A DNA stretch of 64,000 bases from Cryptomeria japonica (Eukaryota > Streptophyta > Pinopsida > Cupressales > Cupressaceae): the NCBI RefSeq assembly GCF_030272615.1, contig NC_081411.1, positions 185,984,449 through 186,048,448 of the forward strand, in the 5' to 3' direction. Shown piece after piece: positions 11,126 to 22,929 of the stretch. A model generated the notes under the pieces. That model saw nothing but the letters and a program-made list of their open reading frames with translations, was not told the DNA's origin and ran no database searches. The position numbers and the translations under genes were made by a program. Numbering within the stretch: the stretch's first letter is position 1; every line of letters begins with the position of its first letter.

Positions 11126-12215
11126 TGCATGTTGATTTGCTAGACTTTATAGCTCATTTATTTATCTTTTTATATATGTACATTTTAGACCTTCATATTA
11201 TATATTCATACATGTATTAATTTTCTAGATTATACTTTATATAGTTTGTGTTTGATCAGATTATATATTTCATGCATGTATGTTAGATTATGTACTTTAT
11301 ACAGTTTGTGTTTGATCCTGGATTATATATATCATGTGCATGTATGGTTAGATTATACTTTATATGTATATTTTTTACATTTGATCTTGGATTATATATC
11401 ACATCATTTGTATTCAAATTATATATGATCATGTACATGTAGATATTTTGCAAAAGATCTTTAGTATCTATAAGTAATCCTTGTAGGAGAAAAGTGTCCC
11501 AAGACTAGGCTTAGACTAGTTAGAAGCATATAAAATTTTAGATGGGATTTTCAATAGCTCCATATCATTATCTCAAACTTTAATTTCTAATTTTATTATA
11601 ACCACTCAAGCAATAAAAAATTTAAAGTTGACAACATGGCATGGACTACATAATATTTCTAGTTCTCTCTCAAATATTTCAATAACTCAATTATCCATTT
11701 ATTGTAGTCTCAACTTATTTTCTTAGAGTAATTTAGATATTTGAGTTAGAAAAGATAGTATAAATATTTTTATTATATCACAAGTGTATATTTTTATCTT
11801 TAAAATATATCTATTATTTTTCATAAAAACACATAAATTTCATAAACATCTTACAATTTATATTATACTAAAAATTAAAAAAATATTATAAATCTATATC
11901 ATGTCAATATATTTAATTAAAAAGACACCATTCATAACTAGTTTTTACATTCAAATAAAAAATAAATAAAAACATGTGTGTTGAGTCTAGAAAAACCTCC
12001 AGCAAAACATTATTTTTTTTCATAAGAATAATACTCTATTATGTTATTCCATATACTTATAAACTCTGTACATTATTCCTTATTAGTATCTCCATATTTA
12101 TTCTTTAACGAATATCTTAGACATTTATAAAAAATATATCTAATATATGATATTGGAAAATCCAAGAGATAAAAGGCTTTGAAGAAGGTATGGAGGGTAG
12201 AAAATTCTCCTTGAA
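11126..12215. other. AT-rich spacer, no gene seen
   Basis: It contains short imperfect repeats of TTTATATAGTTTGTGTTTGA and TTATATATCAT (11160-11430), the right border of the inferred 5.1-kb insertion near 11430, and then the 3' flank of the GMC gene. The flank from about 12010 is duplicated at 770-900. No coding frame is supported. Confidence 0.6.
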
Positions 12216-15200
12216 TCATGTAGAATCTCCACGCTCTTGCAAAATCTTCACTCCTATATACCTGCAATGCAATCTAATAAGATTAGTAAAAGAATCTAAG
12301 TAATAATCATTCAATAAGTAAAATTAAAAATCAAAGTAAGTAAAGACATAAAAAAGAAAATACAACATTACCTTCCAAGCATCAAGGTGGTTGCTTGTGG
12401 ATTAGTTCCAGGTGCATCTCTAAAAGTGGAACCATCAACAACCCTTAATGCATCAACACCTTTAACCTTATACTTTTTATCAATCACAGAACCAATATCA
12501 CATCCTCCATGAAAATGCCACATGGTATTGAGATTTTCCCTACAAAACTTGGCTATGGCCACCTCATCCTTGATATTAGGCAAAGCTGGTCCAATGAAAT
12601 GCAGCCTCCTGCTATCGTTGGACTTATCCTTATAGGCAAATTTTTGTATGGAATTTGTTTCACAAATGCGAGCTATTATCTTGACCCCTCGAACACATTT
12701 CTGGAGATCTTTAGGATTGGAATAATAGTTATAGCGAACAGAAGGATTGTCTCTAGGATCTCTACTAATTAGACTTAGATTTCCTCTTGATAAAGGATAA
12801 GCTAATTTCTCAAAAATTACCCCACCATACATGTTTGTGGATTTGGAACCATTTGACGAAGCTTGCTGGACAAAGCTACTGGAGAATATGTATAGCTCAG
12901 AATTGTTCAAAATGCCTACTGATTGAATGCTAGAAGTATTCAATGGTATAGGGGATTGTACTGCTATTGTTGCACGGGGATTATCCTGGACCCCTTGTCC
13001 AACTAAAGGCACATGTTTTACAACAGATATATTTAGCTTTTTAAGATTTTTGTAGGGGCCTATTCCACTTAAAAGCAAAAGTTGAGGACTTCCCATACTT
13101 CCAGCTGACAAAATTACTTCACTATAATGTGATGATTCATTAATTAATACTTGATAAGACTTATTAGTATTAAATGAATTTATGAATTCTACACCATGAG
13201 CCTTCAACACTCCTGCAAAAAGTTTTTAGAACCATCATCAGATCTGAGTCCATTTTAGCAGAAATAAAATCATCAAAACAAAACAATTTGAAATTAATTG
13301 AGAAAAATTTCCACTTGCTCATATTTTAAATGGCAGCACATTTTATTTAAAGCTTTCCATTAGTAAAGAAAGAACTTACACCACCAGTACATTTTATTCA
13401 CTAGGAGCTCATGCCTGAATCCTCATCCTATCATCGTCCAGTTTCATGGTTTTAGTAGATTTAATTTTTACCTTTTATAGATACATCTTAACTGTTTCTT
13501 AAAGCAGTTCAGTCGGTTGGAAAACTGAATTTTCTTTTGATTTCTAAAATTTATGTGGAAATGTTGACGTAACGTGTACGTTCATTAAACTTTGCAGGCC
13601 AGGGTGGGGGTGGCAAAAACTTTAATTGAATGAATTTGACAACCTACATTGGATAATTATCATTCACATTCAGATTGGCCCACACAACTCTGTTGTGGGT
13701 TTCAGGAATAATCATCATTTTTAGCAGCTATAACGCATTACTTCTAGTTGGTGTCTGTGTCAGCACGCACTAAGAGATTTATCATATAGACGGACCAGAA
13801 TCAAAGTAGCTTTCAGTAGAAATTCATCACTGGCCTTGTTCCCTACCTTTATTGTGGGTAGCAATGGAGGCCTTGGTTTCGGTCCTAGCTTAAGAGCAAA
13901 GCAAATCAAGAATAGAGATCTAAAGCCTAAAACCTATTTATTACTTGATATAATATTTTAAAAAGTAATTTATTTATAGCCCACTAGATGAGCATATGGA
14001 TTAAACTGGATTTTTGGTTATTTGAGAACTCAAAAAAGCTAATCAAGTGAAACATAAGAGTAAACTTTTACTAGTAGCAGAAAGTTGAAAGTTCAAAAGT
14101 AAAGCTTAATATTATTTTTCAAAGAAATTTTTCGTACACAATTTGAAAAAAATAAAAAACAAATGAAATTGAGGGTGTATAAATAAACTCTGTTGTTCTT
14201 ATATCCAATGAAGGATATCCAATTATTTATACTAAACATTTAAATTTTATTATCAATATCATAATTCAACATACTAAAAAATACCTCTCAATGATGTCAA
14301 TCATCTTCTCTAATCTTAAATAGTGTACAAGAACATGCGTCCAAGAGTAATTGATTCCAAACGTTGGCAAAAAGCAAAGAAAGTACTCAAGCTATCATGG
14401 CAGGCAATTGAATGCCCTCTTGATTCTCAAGCATCTCTTCGCCATAAAAAAAAGGGCAAATTAAGACTGATTCGCAACTTTAACCAAACAAATAGTATAT
14501 TCAAATAAAAAGAAACCAATATAAGTACACTAAAACAACAAACTTGATCCAAAAGTACAGGTTTGTTTAATTAGGCACCTGATGATGAGCTGAAGAGAAT
14601 TCTCGAGGCAGTAGCATTGAGTAGAACAACAATATTATGAGGATTTGCACACTTGAGTAGATCTGCAGCCGTATGTCTCTTGCCATGGTTATCAAAAGTG
14701 GAAGCACTGATCTTGGTGCCCTCCACATGATCCACAGTATACCCATTGTAAGGAAGCACTCCCACCTCCAGAAGTGCATCTTTCAGAGCCGTAGACCAGC
14801 GAGAAAGGTGATCTGGTTTGAAGGCATTCACTTTTTCCACCCACAGAAACGATTCATTTACCAGTTTCTCATCCCATCCCATGCGTTGAATAAATCCCAA
14901 GCTTGCTCTGCTATAAAACCCAGCATTAATGGCAGTTCCGCCTCCCAAAACTCTGGCTCTGGCCAACTTCAGTCCATCCTCGGTTAAAACTTCCTGAGCT
15001 ATTGAAGTGTACTTATCTGTTTCATTCAACGGATTCCCAAAATTATCGCCATTCTCAATCTCAGGGTTTCCGTAAGGAGACCCTCCTCTCTCCAGTACCA
15101 AAACCGTATGCCTCTGTGAGAGAGTTGCAGCGAGAGGACACCCAGCTGTACCTCCTCCAACGATAATATAATCGTATTTTCTTGCAGCTGCTTTCTCTGC

Positions 15201-15656
15201 GTCTAAGGTTATAAATGGGTATGGAAAGACTGGATTACCTGCATATTTCCACCATAATATTCGCTCCAATTAATCTTACAAATCACAGCTTACTCTATCA
15301 AAGTAAAGATTTTAACATTGTAAAAATGGAAATTCTCATAATCTAAGTGTGATTTTAAATGTTGATGAAAAAATTGTTTGAATAGATTTTATGAATTGTA
15401 AAAATCGTATAATCTATAAAGAATTAAAAACTGTAAATCAAAAAATTCTGATAATAGATCAGAAAATATGATTGAAACACAATTTAATTAAAAACAATTG
15501 GACCCAATCCATGGATTGTAAAAATCTATGGATTGAAATTCCTAACAAATAGAAACAGTTGTACGAACCAGTAGTTTGTGTTGCTGCTTCCATACTGGAT
15601 AACAGTTGACAACTGGTCAAGAATAGAAGCCATGGAATGACGAGTAGAAGCTCCAT
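12216..15656 (-). CDS. GMC-type FAD oxidoreductase, (R)-mandelonitrile lyase / HOTHEAD-like, four exons
   Basis: Exons on the minus strand are 15656-15569, 15238-14579, 13212-12372 and 12261-12216. All introns are GT-AG and phases join exactly, giving 1635 nt and 544 residues, usual for the family. Residues 1-24 form a hydrophobic signal peptide, so the product is probably secreted or vacuolar. YDYIIVGGGTAGC (51-63) is the FAD dinucleotide-binding motif, followed by VLGGGTAIN. SAGSMGSPQLLLLSGIGP is the second GMC signature. WHFHGGC (His482, His484) and PGTNPQAT (Asn520) form the C-terminal active site. Relatives cleave cyanohydrins or oxidise hydroxy fatty acids for cutin; which applies here cannot be told. 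The final position is Asn, as in many GMC oxidases, whereas almond mandelonitrile lyase is described with two His, so lyase activity is not assured. No other pathway genes are nearby. Confidence 0.93.
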
Positions 15657-15702
15657 TCTCACTCGAACTTTCGCTTTCTTGAAATTTTCCTGTTTATTCA
15701 AT

Positions 15703-15711
15703 CCTTTTATA
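15703..15711 (-). promoter_or_regulatory. TATA box of the GMC oxidoreductase gene
   Basis: TATAAAAGG on the minus strand, about 47 bp upstream of the ATG whose last base is 15656. A start about 30 bp downstream would leave a leader of roughly 20-25 nt. A longer in-frame start exists at 15755, but it lies upstream of this box and would put a charged extension before the signal peptide, so the ATG at 15656 is preferred. Confidence 0.6.
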
Positions 15712-18164
15712 ATGGTGCAGTGCTCCCGCCTTGCATTAAATTTAATAAAACTCAAATATTACTGTCTGTGGACCCACAATTAGGTCGAGAAGAAATTAAA
15801 AATTCCTTCCTTCAGAGAGAGAATTTAGTTGAAAGAAATTACTTTCAGTATTCTAGAACGTCGACAGATCAACAACTTTTCAAAAGCTGCAAGTTACACT
15901 GAACTGCCATTACAGTAGATCCATATTAGCATCCCTGGTTACAAAATACAATTGTTTTTTCCCTACCTAAAAGCACTCATTTCCAATGCTTATATTGTAA
16001 TGCCTCGAGGACAACACTAACCCTAAAATATCATGGAATTAAAACTTGGTTATTCCAATGACCAGAGCTTGAATTATCCAGACTACTTACCATATCAAGA
16101 CTGAAAGCATACCCCGAATTACAGTAATCAGCTTAGTATGAGGAGAGGTTTAAGGAGTACAGATTATCTGAGTTTTAAAATGGTAATATTATATAATTTA
16201 AAGAGGTTTAAAGATTATCTCATAGTTTTAAAATAGTAATACTATATAATTTAGAGAGGTTTAAGGAGTAACTATTATCTCATAGTTTTAAAATGGTAAT
16301 ATTATATAATTTAGAGAGATTTAAGGAGTAAAGATCATCTCATAGTTTTAAAATAGTCATATTATATAATTTATGATAAATGTTTTTATTTCTTCTTAAA
16401 TGAAGAGAAGTTATTGAATATGAGGATTTTTATCAAGTCCAAAGGAGAGTTTAAATTTTGATGCTGATTTTATTCTTTTAATTAATATTTTAGGACAATT
16501 TTTCATCCGACCTAAATTTGATGATTTATCTCAGTTTTTTCAATTTTAAATGATATATTAAAATTTTTAAATTTATTATATAAAGCATTTTGACTTTATT
16601 AAAATATATATTAGTTTATATTATTTTTTAAAATTGTTTTAAATTTTTTGAATAGTTTTGATAATATTTTTACATATTGATAATATTTTGATAATATTGA
16701 TAATAGTTTTAGAATTATATAGTAATATTTTGATAATGTTTTAAATTTTTAGAATAGTTTTGATAATATTTTTAAAAATTTTAAAATAGCTCTTACTTAT
16801 CAATATTTTTACATTTATTACTAATAATTATCATATGTATATTAATATATATTATTTTATGATATTTAATAATATTTAAGATAAAAATACATATAAATTT
16901 AGAATATATTTGAAATAGAATTATAATTGTTTTTAATTTTAAGAATATAGATTGTCTTGAATATTTTCAAAAATTAATTAAAAAAATTTATTGATAATAA
17001 AAAATTTAAGATTTTAATAATTATGATTCTTATTAAAATATTTACTTAATTTAAATTATATAAAATAATATTTCCAAATAATAAATATATTATTTTCATT
17101 AAAATTTGTTTCAAACGTCCAATAAAAGGCATTTAAATGACCAAACTGCCATAAAATTTTAATATGAGAGGTAAGGATGACAGTCAAATTTCAGGCTTGT
17201 TTTCCATTAATCACTTTTCAAATATGCACCATGCCATAGATGGTGTTCATCAGCCATAACGTCCAGTTAACAGCTGTTGCATATTTTTTAACGGGCCTTT
17301 AGATACTCTTTGCCATTTTTGACCGCCTGTCTGTGGATTTTTGTTGTTTAATATAGGAAGAATGGTGATTGAAGCCGACAAATCTCCTCTTTATATAGCC
17401 TCTGGTCATTGAAAGATTTGTTGCAGCCACGAACCTTCTGAACCAAAGTGTTTCAACTGGTCATACTAGAAGATATGGACCATCTGTCTTAAAATCATGG
17501 CTTGGTTGTCCCCTGGTTTAGCTAACCGATATTTTGTGGATTTTATCCTCCTTGGGACATATTTGTGTATGATGAAGCTTTAGTTGAGGCTTGGGTATCT
17601 ATAAGGATTGACCTAGATGTCGTCATGATAGAGGCTTCTCACAAATAGTTGATGTTTGTTTATATTTTGGGAAGATTATCCATCTCTATCAAATCAGTTT
17701 TGATATTTCCCCCATCTAATAATTTGTGAGTATTGTAATACACTTATGATTAGTGGTAAGGAGTACACAAAGGATTCAAACAATAAAGTATACATTTTAT
17801 GATTAGTGGTAAAGAGTACATAGAGGATTCAAATAAAATATGAACAATCTAACATTATATTTATTCTTTTTTATTAATTGGTGGGAGCTGATTTGATATA
17901 TGTTTGTTAAAAAAAATTATCAATATTTAAATATATTAAATCATATTTTAGAATCATTTTATAATTCAAATTCTTATAGCATATAAGGAGTGTCCATCAC
18001 AATGAAACACTAAAGGCATCCTAAGGAATAATAAAAAAATAAACTATGTAAGATGTTCAAACCTTAAGGTAATATATAAGACAAGGGTAAAGAACAAGAT
18101 TCACCAAAATATAAGAAAACGTGTATTGAAATTACAATCAACAAGAAATGAAATATGAATAAGT
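15712..18164. other. AT-rich spacer, no gene seen
   Basis: Upstream region of the GMC gene, then a 62-bp tandem array (separate entry), then very AT-rich DNA with repeated GATAATATTTT motifs (16620-16800). At about 17385 a TTTATATAGCC box precedes a short, less AT-rich stretch, but no open frame follows. Near 17740 and 17800 the motif ATTAGTGGTAA(G/A)GAGTACA is duplicated at about 60 bp spacing. No coding region is supported. Confidence 0.5.
16141..16375. repeat. Four tandem copies of a ~62-bp unit
   Basis: The unit is GAGAGGTTTAAGGAGTA, then ATTATCTCATAGTTTTAAAA, then a TAATATTATATAATTTA stretch. Copies 2-4 agree closely; the first is slightly diverged and the second has lost a few bases. 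Non-coding. Confidence 0.9.
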
Positions 18165-19182
18165 TGGCAATTGACACTCCTCCGGTGGATTTTAGTTCAT
18201 GGACAATGGATTAGGGTTGTCATTAATGGCAACTCTCCTTGGAAATCCTATTCAGTAGTTGTGGATTTTGATATCCGGAAGAGGATGTGATCTAGTAATC
18301 TATCTCTGGTATTTTAGAATAGCAGAGCATTTTTGGTTCGAAAGTGTTCCGGTAATTGTGGTGGTGAGATTTGTGCATGGGATGATAGGGCCAACTTGTA
18401 GAAGTCATTTTTACATCATTTGATGGATCCACATATGTTTTGGTGATCATGTCTGAGCCGACACCTGGTTACACTTTACATTGAATATTGTGTAGGTCAA
18501 CTTGATGAATATTTTATTTTATGGATGCGGATATATGACTAGTGTAGAAGATCTTTTTGGATGATGAAATGAGCCAGTTATGATCGAGAAACCTTTTGGC
18601 ATAGTTTCACGTGCGCATTCTTGATCTGGCAGCTAACTGAGAAGCAAAACATAATAGAGTTGCAGAGGTGGTATAGTCAAATGTTATGCACTTAACCGGA
18701 ACTCATCTAGGCATTGTTTGATGCTATTTTGGAGTTCAATAACTGTAGTTATCATTGTAATTGATTTGTAAGTCAGTGAGACTTCCATATTGTAATTGAA
18801 CCTTTGGTTTTAAGTAGTGTGCCTGAATGCAATTGCATTTCCCTTATGTAATATTTATGTGCTCTTCAACATAGTATATGAATATTATGGGTTCCAATCC
18901 CACCATGGTTTTTTCCTTTCTAGATTTCCACATAAAAATTCTGGTGTTATGGTTTTGTAGTTAATTATCTTGTGTTTCTACATTTTACTTGCCTACATTC
19001 TCTTGTGGTTGTTTAAGAATAAGTTTGAAAATTTGCTTACTAGTAGAACACTGATTGGACCCCCCCCTCAATGTTCCTTGATTCCAACAATTGGTATCAA
19101 ATCCTAGTTCCTCTCAAGATGCCTAATTACTTGAGGAAGGTTTAGAAGATTGAATCAATGGAATCTAGTTTGCAGAGACAGT
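18165..19182 (+). mobile_element. Copia element A: 5' LTR and start of internal region
   Basis: The LTR spans about 18165-19089. It starts TTGGCAATTGACACTC, ends in a C-run then CCAACA, and is followed by the primer-binding site TGGTATCAAA at 19092, a decayed match to initiator tRNA-Met. Only about 90 bp of internal sequence follows before LTR B begins at about 19183, so element B inserted just behind this LTR. Neither the remainder of the element nor its 3' LTR is seen. Confidence 0.75.
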
Positions 19183-20318
19183 TGTGTTGACCATTTGGAC
19201 GAATTGGTTATGTGTTGCATTGATGTTTTGTCATTGATGTCAACACAAGTTGTTTTGGTTGCTTTAGTGGCACCCTTCTAGTCCTAGTATGATGTTTGGT
19301 TTTTGGTTGGATTAGACCATGATAATCCAGTATGTTGTGATATGTTTGGGTTATGGAATTGGCTTATTCATGCTACTCAGATTCATGTTCAGTTGGTTGG
19401 TCTTGTTCTAGTGATCAGATGCTATCCTGCTTGTTGACAAGCTTGGTTTGTTGTTCCAGTGAGGGTTTCACTGACATATCTTTGATATTATGCATAAGTG
19501 GTGTTGGTGCAACTTCTAATGGAGATTTGGGATGCTGATGGTGATCATGTTCGAGTTTTGGTTGATTGGGATCATTGCTTTAGCGTGTGTAAACCTAAAT
19601 TTGGTCCCAATTTATCTAGGTTATGGACCGACATAATATAACGTGTGGATTAGACTTCTCGATGCATTTCTGAGATGTCTTATGGGCTGGATATTATTTG
19701 TTTGGTCTCAGGCCGACATGTTTTGTAATTATGTAATTGTCTTATTGTCTGGTGGTCGACCTTATTATTTGTGGTCAAGGGTTTGTATATATATGATGTA
19801 ATATCATTGGTGATCGAGTTAGGTTTATGTAAGAGGATTTAGTCCTTTAGTATTGAGCTTAACTGAAATTGTACTCAGACATAGGAGATGTTATCTTTGT
19901 AGTTCATTTATTCTTCCGGATTGTAGTCTAAATTCCTATGTAATTAGTGAGACTTCTTTTGTGATGAGCAGTGTGCTCTAGGCTGTTGGCCTTCCTACAA
20001 GTGCAAGGCCCTCAATTGTATTTCACATACTTACTGCAGAAGTATTATTTGATTGTGGGTAGGCTTCCCATTGTGGTTTTTCCCTTTATCAGGTTTTCCA
20101 CGTACAAATATTGGTGTCATGTGGATGGTATTTATTCTTTGGTTTTTTTTTATGCTTAATTGGTTTATCTTCTATTTCGATAATTGGTTTATGCATTCCG
20201 GTATTGATCTTTTGGGTTTCAGTATTAGAGTTTTAATTGCTTAAGGTTCTGGTAATCTGAGACAACTGATTCACCCCCCCCCTCTTAGTTGTCTTTCGGT
20301 TATTTGAACTGTCTAACA
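19183..20318 (+). mobile_element. Copia element B: 5' LTR
   Basis: Begins TGTGTTGACCATTTGG and ends with a run of nine Cs, TTAGTTGTCTTTCGG and GTCTAACA, a form common in plant Copia LTRs. TGGTATCAAA follows at 20321 as the primer-binding site (initiator tRNA-Met, with G-to-A decay). The LTR is about 1.13 kb. No matching 3' LTR lies in the window. Confidence 0.8.
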
Positions 20319-20842
20319 ATTGGTATCAAAGTCCCGATCCTCTGCAGAAGCTTACACACTTGAGGAAGATCCTATGGTGACTAATAGTTCAATTTTATCT
20401 GGTTCATCTATTGTTATCTTTTGGAGAGAATTTCTAGGCCTAATTGAACAAATTACAAAGTATGGAAGATTTAGATGGAAACTCATATGAGATGTCTCGG
20501 TAAGGAAATTTGGAAACTCACACAGAATGGTGTTACACCCTATAATCCAACACCTAGCAATCCTCCTCCAACAAACCTGGATAAGGAGCTTGAGAATGAT
20601 CGCAGAGCTAGAGAATCCATCTTGTGTGCACTTTTTGATCAGCAAATAATGATATTAACTGACAAATCAACTACAAATGCTATATGGGACAAGTTGGAGA
20701 CTCTTAATGAGGTGACCCTACTGTTAACATTGCTAAACTTGATGGTTATTGGGTGATATATGAAAACTTGAAGATGGAAGATGAAAGGATTACTGCATTC
20801 ATGGAAAGGGTAAATGAAATTGTTATGAGAATTCAATGTTGT
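20319..20842 (+). pseudogene. Copia element B gag fragment (UBN2-type)
   Basis: After the primer-binding site, a plus-strand frame carries the start of a Copia gag: RARESILCALFDQQ, then a TNAIWDKLETL motif, then after a frame break YENLKMEDERITAFMERVNE. These are the usual landmarks of the UBN2/retrotransposon gag domain. The sequence ends within gag at about 20842, where the LTR of the Gypsy element begins. Confidence 0.75.
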
Positions 20843-21648
20843 TGTGGAAACAACAACATTGAAAGACTAAATGAATTCAATCACAAAACCCTAGCCTAAC
20901 AACAACAAAGATCTACCATAACATATGAAGATTACCTAAGACAATGAAAATCAAATGAAATCACAAAAATTATACCATCGCATGTCTAATAGGGTTTGGA
21001 TCTCCATTCTTCCTATCTCCATTGATCTTGCTTGATATATTTGCTCTTAGATTTTATGTGTGCACAAGAGATCACCAAAGAATAGAAATGTGGTTGCAAG
21101 TAGGCTTGATCGCATATGAAAGTTTGAATGCTAGTTAGGGAGTTGAATAGAATGATTAGCTGATTAGGATTGAATAGAATGATTAGAATGATTAGGGTTG
21201 ATAATGAAGGAAGCATCTCCCTATATAGAAGACACTGTAAGAAATGGAGGGATAAGATTGAGAGGTGTAAAAGATAAATGGCTGGCTAAGATTGGAGGGT
21301 AGGTAGAGAAAATAATAAAATAATGAGAGGGTAGGTAGTGTAGGAATTAAGAGATGAATGACATGTATCATAGGTAGAAAAGGATAATTAATTAATTAAA
21401 TAAATGAAGATTTATTTAATTAACAGAGGAAGTGGGATCAATTAAATAAATAAGATATTTATTTAATTTAGGAAAAGGGTAATTAAAATAAAAAGTGTAT
21501 TTATTTAAATAAGAAATAAGGCTAGAAGAGGATAAATGAATTAATTAAATAAATAAAGATTTATTTAATTAATAGAAGAGTTAGGCTTAAATAATTAAAT
21601 AAATAAAAATATTTATTTGATTAGACAGGACAGTTTTAGTTGTCTACA
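20843..21648 (-). repeat. 3' LTR of Gypsy element 2
   Basis: On the minus strand it starts TGTAGAC (ending 21648) and runs about 800 bp. It contains alternating TTTATTTAATT blocks and a TATATAGGGAG box. The outer end is placed at a TGTGGAAAC motif near 20843 where Copia B gag stops; this end is uncertain by a few bases. A related LTR fragment is at 1-612. Confidence 0.8.
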
Positions 21649-21663
21649 TTTTGCTCCTCTTTG
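21649..21663 (-). promoter_or_regulatory. Polypurine tract of Gypsy element 2
   Basis: TCAAAGAGGAGCAAAA on the minus strand directly abuts the TGTAGAC start of the LTR, the position required for plus-strand priming. Element 1 has a nearly identical tract at 40974-40988. Confidence 0.85.
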
Positions 21664-21893
21664 AGACAATGCAGCTTGTTACTTTGTTTCAAAGAAGATA
21701 GGATGAACTGATACAAAGTTACCCCAAGATGGGAATGATATTCCCCCTCGAGAGATTGGATGAAAATGTCTGAAAAGATCATAGAAAATATCTAGAGAAG
21801 AAAGAGAGGCTACAATGGACTGACTAGATAAGATAGAGTGACAGAGTCACGAGATAAAGAAGACTAACTCGGGAGACTAGGGCTAGGGTAGTT

Positions 21894-21900
21894 TATAAAT
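21894..21900 (+). promoter_or_regulatory. TATA box of the antisense PMD gene, element 2
   Basis: TATAAAT on the plus strand, 84 bp upstream of the ATG of the short exon 1. It occupies the same place as the TATAAAA at 41333 in element 1, which supports a real promoter. Confidence 0.65.
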
Positions 21901-21983
21901 AGACTACGAGGAAAAACATCCTCATTGTCATCCACACACCTAAGAGATCAGAGTGCAGAGAGAGCAAAAAGCAGTCAACAACA

Positions 21984-22049
21984 ATGGAATTGGTGCATAG
22001 ATTCGATCGCGTTCGCCGATATCAAAGGCGAGCAGATGCAGGAGAGCTG
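21984..22049 (+). pseudogene. Antisense PMD gene, exon 1 (element 2)
   Basis: The ATG opens 22 codons for a basic peptide (HRFDRVRRYQRRADAG core) ending at a strong donor, CTG/GTGAGT. Element 1 has an equivalent 25-codon exon with the same HR..F(D/E).VRRY.R spacing, the same phase 0 and a GT(A/G)AGT donor. The exon itself has no break, but the downstream PMD exon of this copy is ruined. Confidence 0.7.
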
Positions 22050-22219
22050 GTGAGTAGCACAAAACCTCATTGTACTTTTTTGCATTGATTGTTGTCATAA
22101 ATGTATGTTCGGTAGGGTAATAAATGTGCATTTAGGAAATGTCAAGCGGAGGGGAAAACGCTAAGGTGTGTCTGCATTGGTGTTAGGCGCATTTGTGTCA
22201 TGAATATGTGTTTATGTCT

Positions 22220-22860
22220 TCAAGGTCAAATCGGTAGTTCTATGATAAACATATGCAGTCGATTAGATAAGCTACTGAGAGGATACACTCAAATAGGTCC
22301 TCTAAGGAAGACTAGGGTAGCAGATAGGGCTAGGATTGACAATTCTGTGATAGAACATACATTGTCAATCAGGAAAATACTCAAGAGGATACACTCAAGC
22401 AAAGGCCCCAGGATAGGATAGATTAAGGCACTTTGTGATGAACAGGGAGTACCAAAAATTTTGACAATTTTGTGATAGAACATATGTTGTCAATTGGATA
22501 CGGCTAAAATTGACAATTCTGTGATAGAACATACATTGTCAATTGGATAAGCTACTCAAGAGGATACACTCATGTATGTGCCCTAAAAGATAGGATCAAA
22601 GTAGCACTTTATGATGAACAGGGAATGTTAATAGGATAAAAAAGAAGTACTTTGTGGTGAATAGGGAATGCCACTAGGATAGAAAGCAGTACGTTGTGAT
22701 GAATAGGGAGTACTAAAAAAGAGCAGGACTTTGTGATGAAGAGGGAATGCCACTAGGATAGAAAGTAGTACTTTGTGATGAACAAGGAGTACCACTAGGA
22801 TAGAAAGCAGTACTTTGTGATGAATAGGGAGCACCACTAGGATTGACACAGTTGATTTGC
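22220..22860. repeat. Tandem repeats in the intron of the antisense PMD gene (element 2)
   Basis: Two families lie in sequence. From 22330 to 22560 there are three copies of GACAATTCTGTGATAGAACA followed by TTGTCAATTGGATA-type sequence. From about 22600 to 22850 there are six copies of a ~41-bp unit, GTACTTTGTGATGAATAGGG then AGTACCACTAGGATAGAAA. The corresponding intron of element 1 is also filled with repeats, of different sequence. Confidence 0.8.
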
Positions 22861-22929
22861 TTGACTACAGGAGGACCTACCAATGCTGGAGTCACGGGAG
22901 AGATTTCCTTTGACTCAGAGTTTGTGAGC

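Larger units (their letters stand above)
6327..11430. mobile_element. Probable 5.1-kb insertion of unresolved class
   Basis: The boundaries are inferred from the interrupted 97-bp repeat on either side. Inside, in order, are: a GC-rich segment (6380-6500), low-complexity AT-rich DNA (6560-7000), a palindromic minisatellite (7015-8115), a CT-rich tandem block with a SINE (8150-8900), and a decayed plus-strand gene (9150-11125). No LTRs or clear terminal inverted repeats were found by eye. Intron-like segments in the gene argue against simple retroposition. A DNA transposon or Helitron-like element is possible. Confidence 0.4.

Noticed and set aside
12509..12772. Plus-strand frame of 87 codons inside the GMC gene
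   Set aside because: It is a shadow of exon 3, whose minus-strand frame has conserved motifs and exact splice phases.
12216..15656. Possible biosynthetic gene cluster around the GMC oxidoreductase
   Set aside because: No other metabolic gene lies in the window; neighbours are transposons and a fragment of the gene itself.
17380..17460. TATA-like TTTATATAGCC as a promoter of a host gene
   Set aside because: No open frame or splice pattern follows before the Copia LTR at 18165.
20832..20863. Perfect 14-bp hairpin (TTCAATGTTGTTGT / ACAACAACATTGAA)
   Set aside because: It spans the junction of Copia gag and the Gypsy LTR; each half fits its own element, so the symmetry is probably chance.
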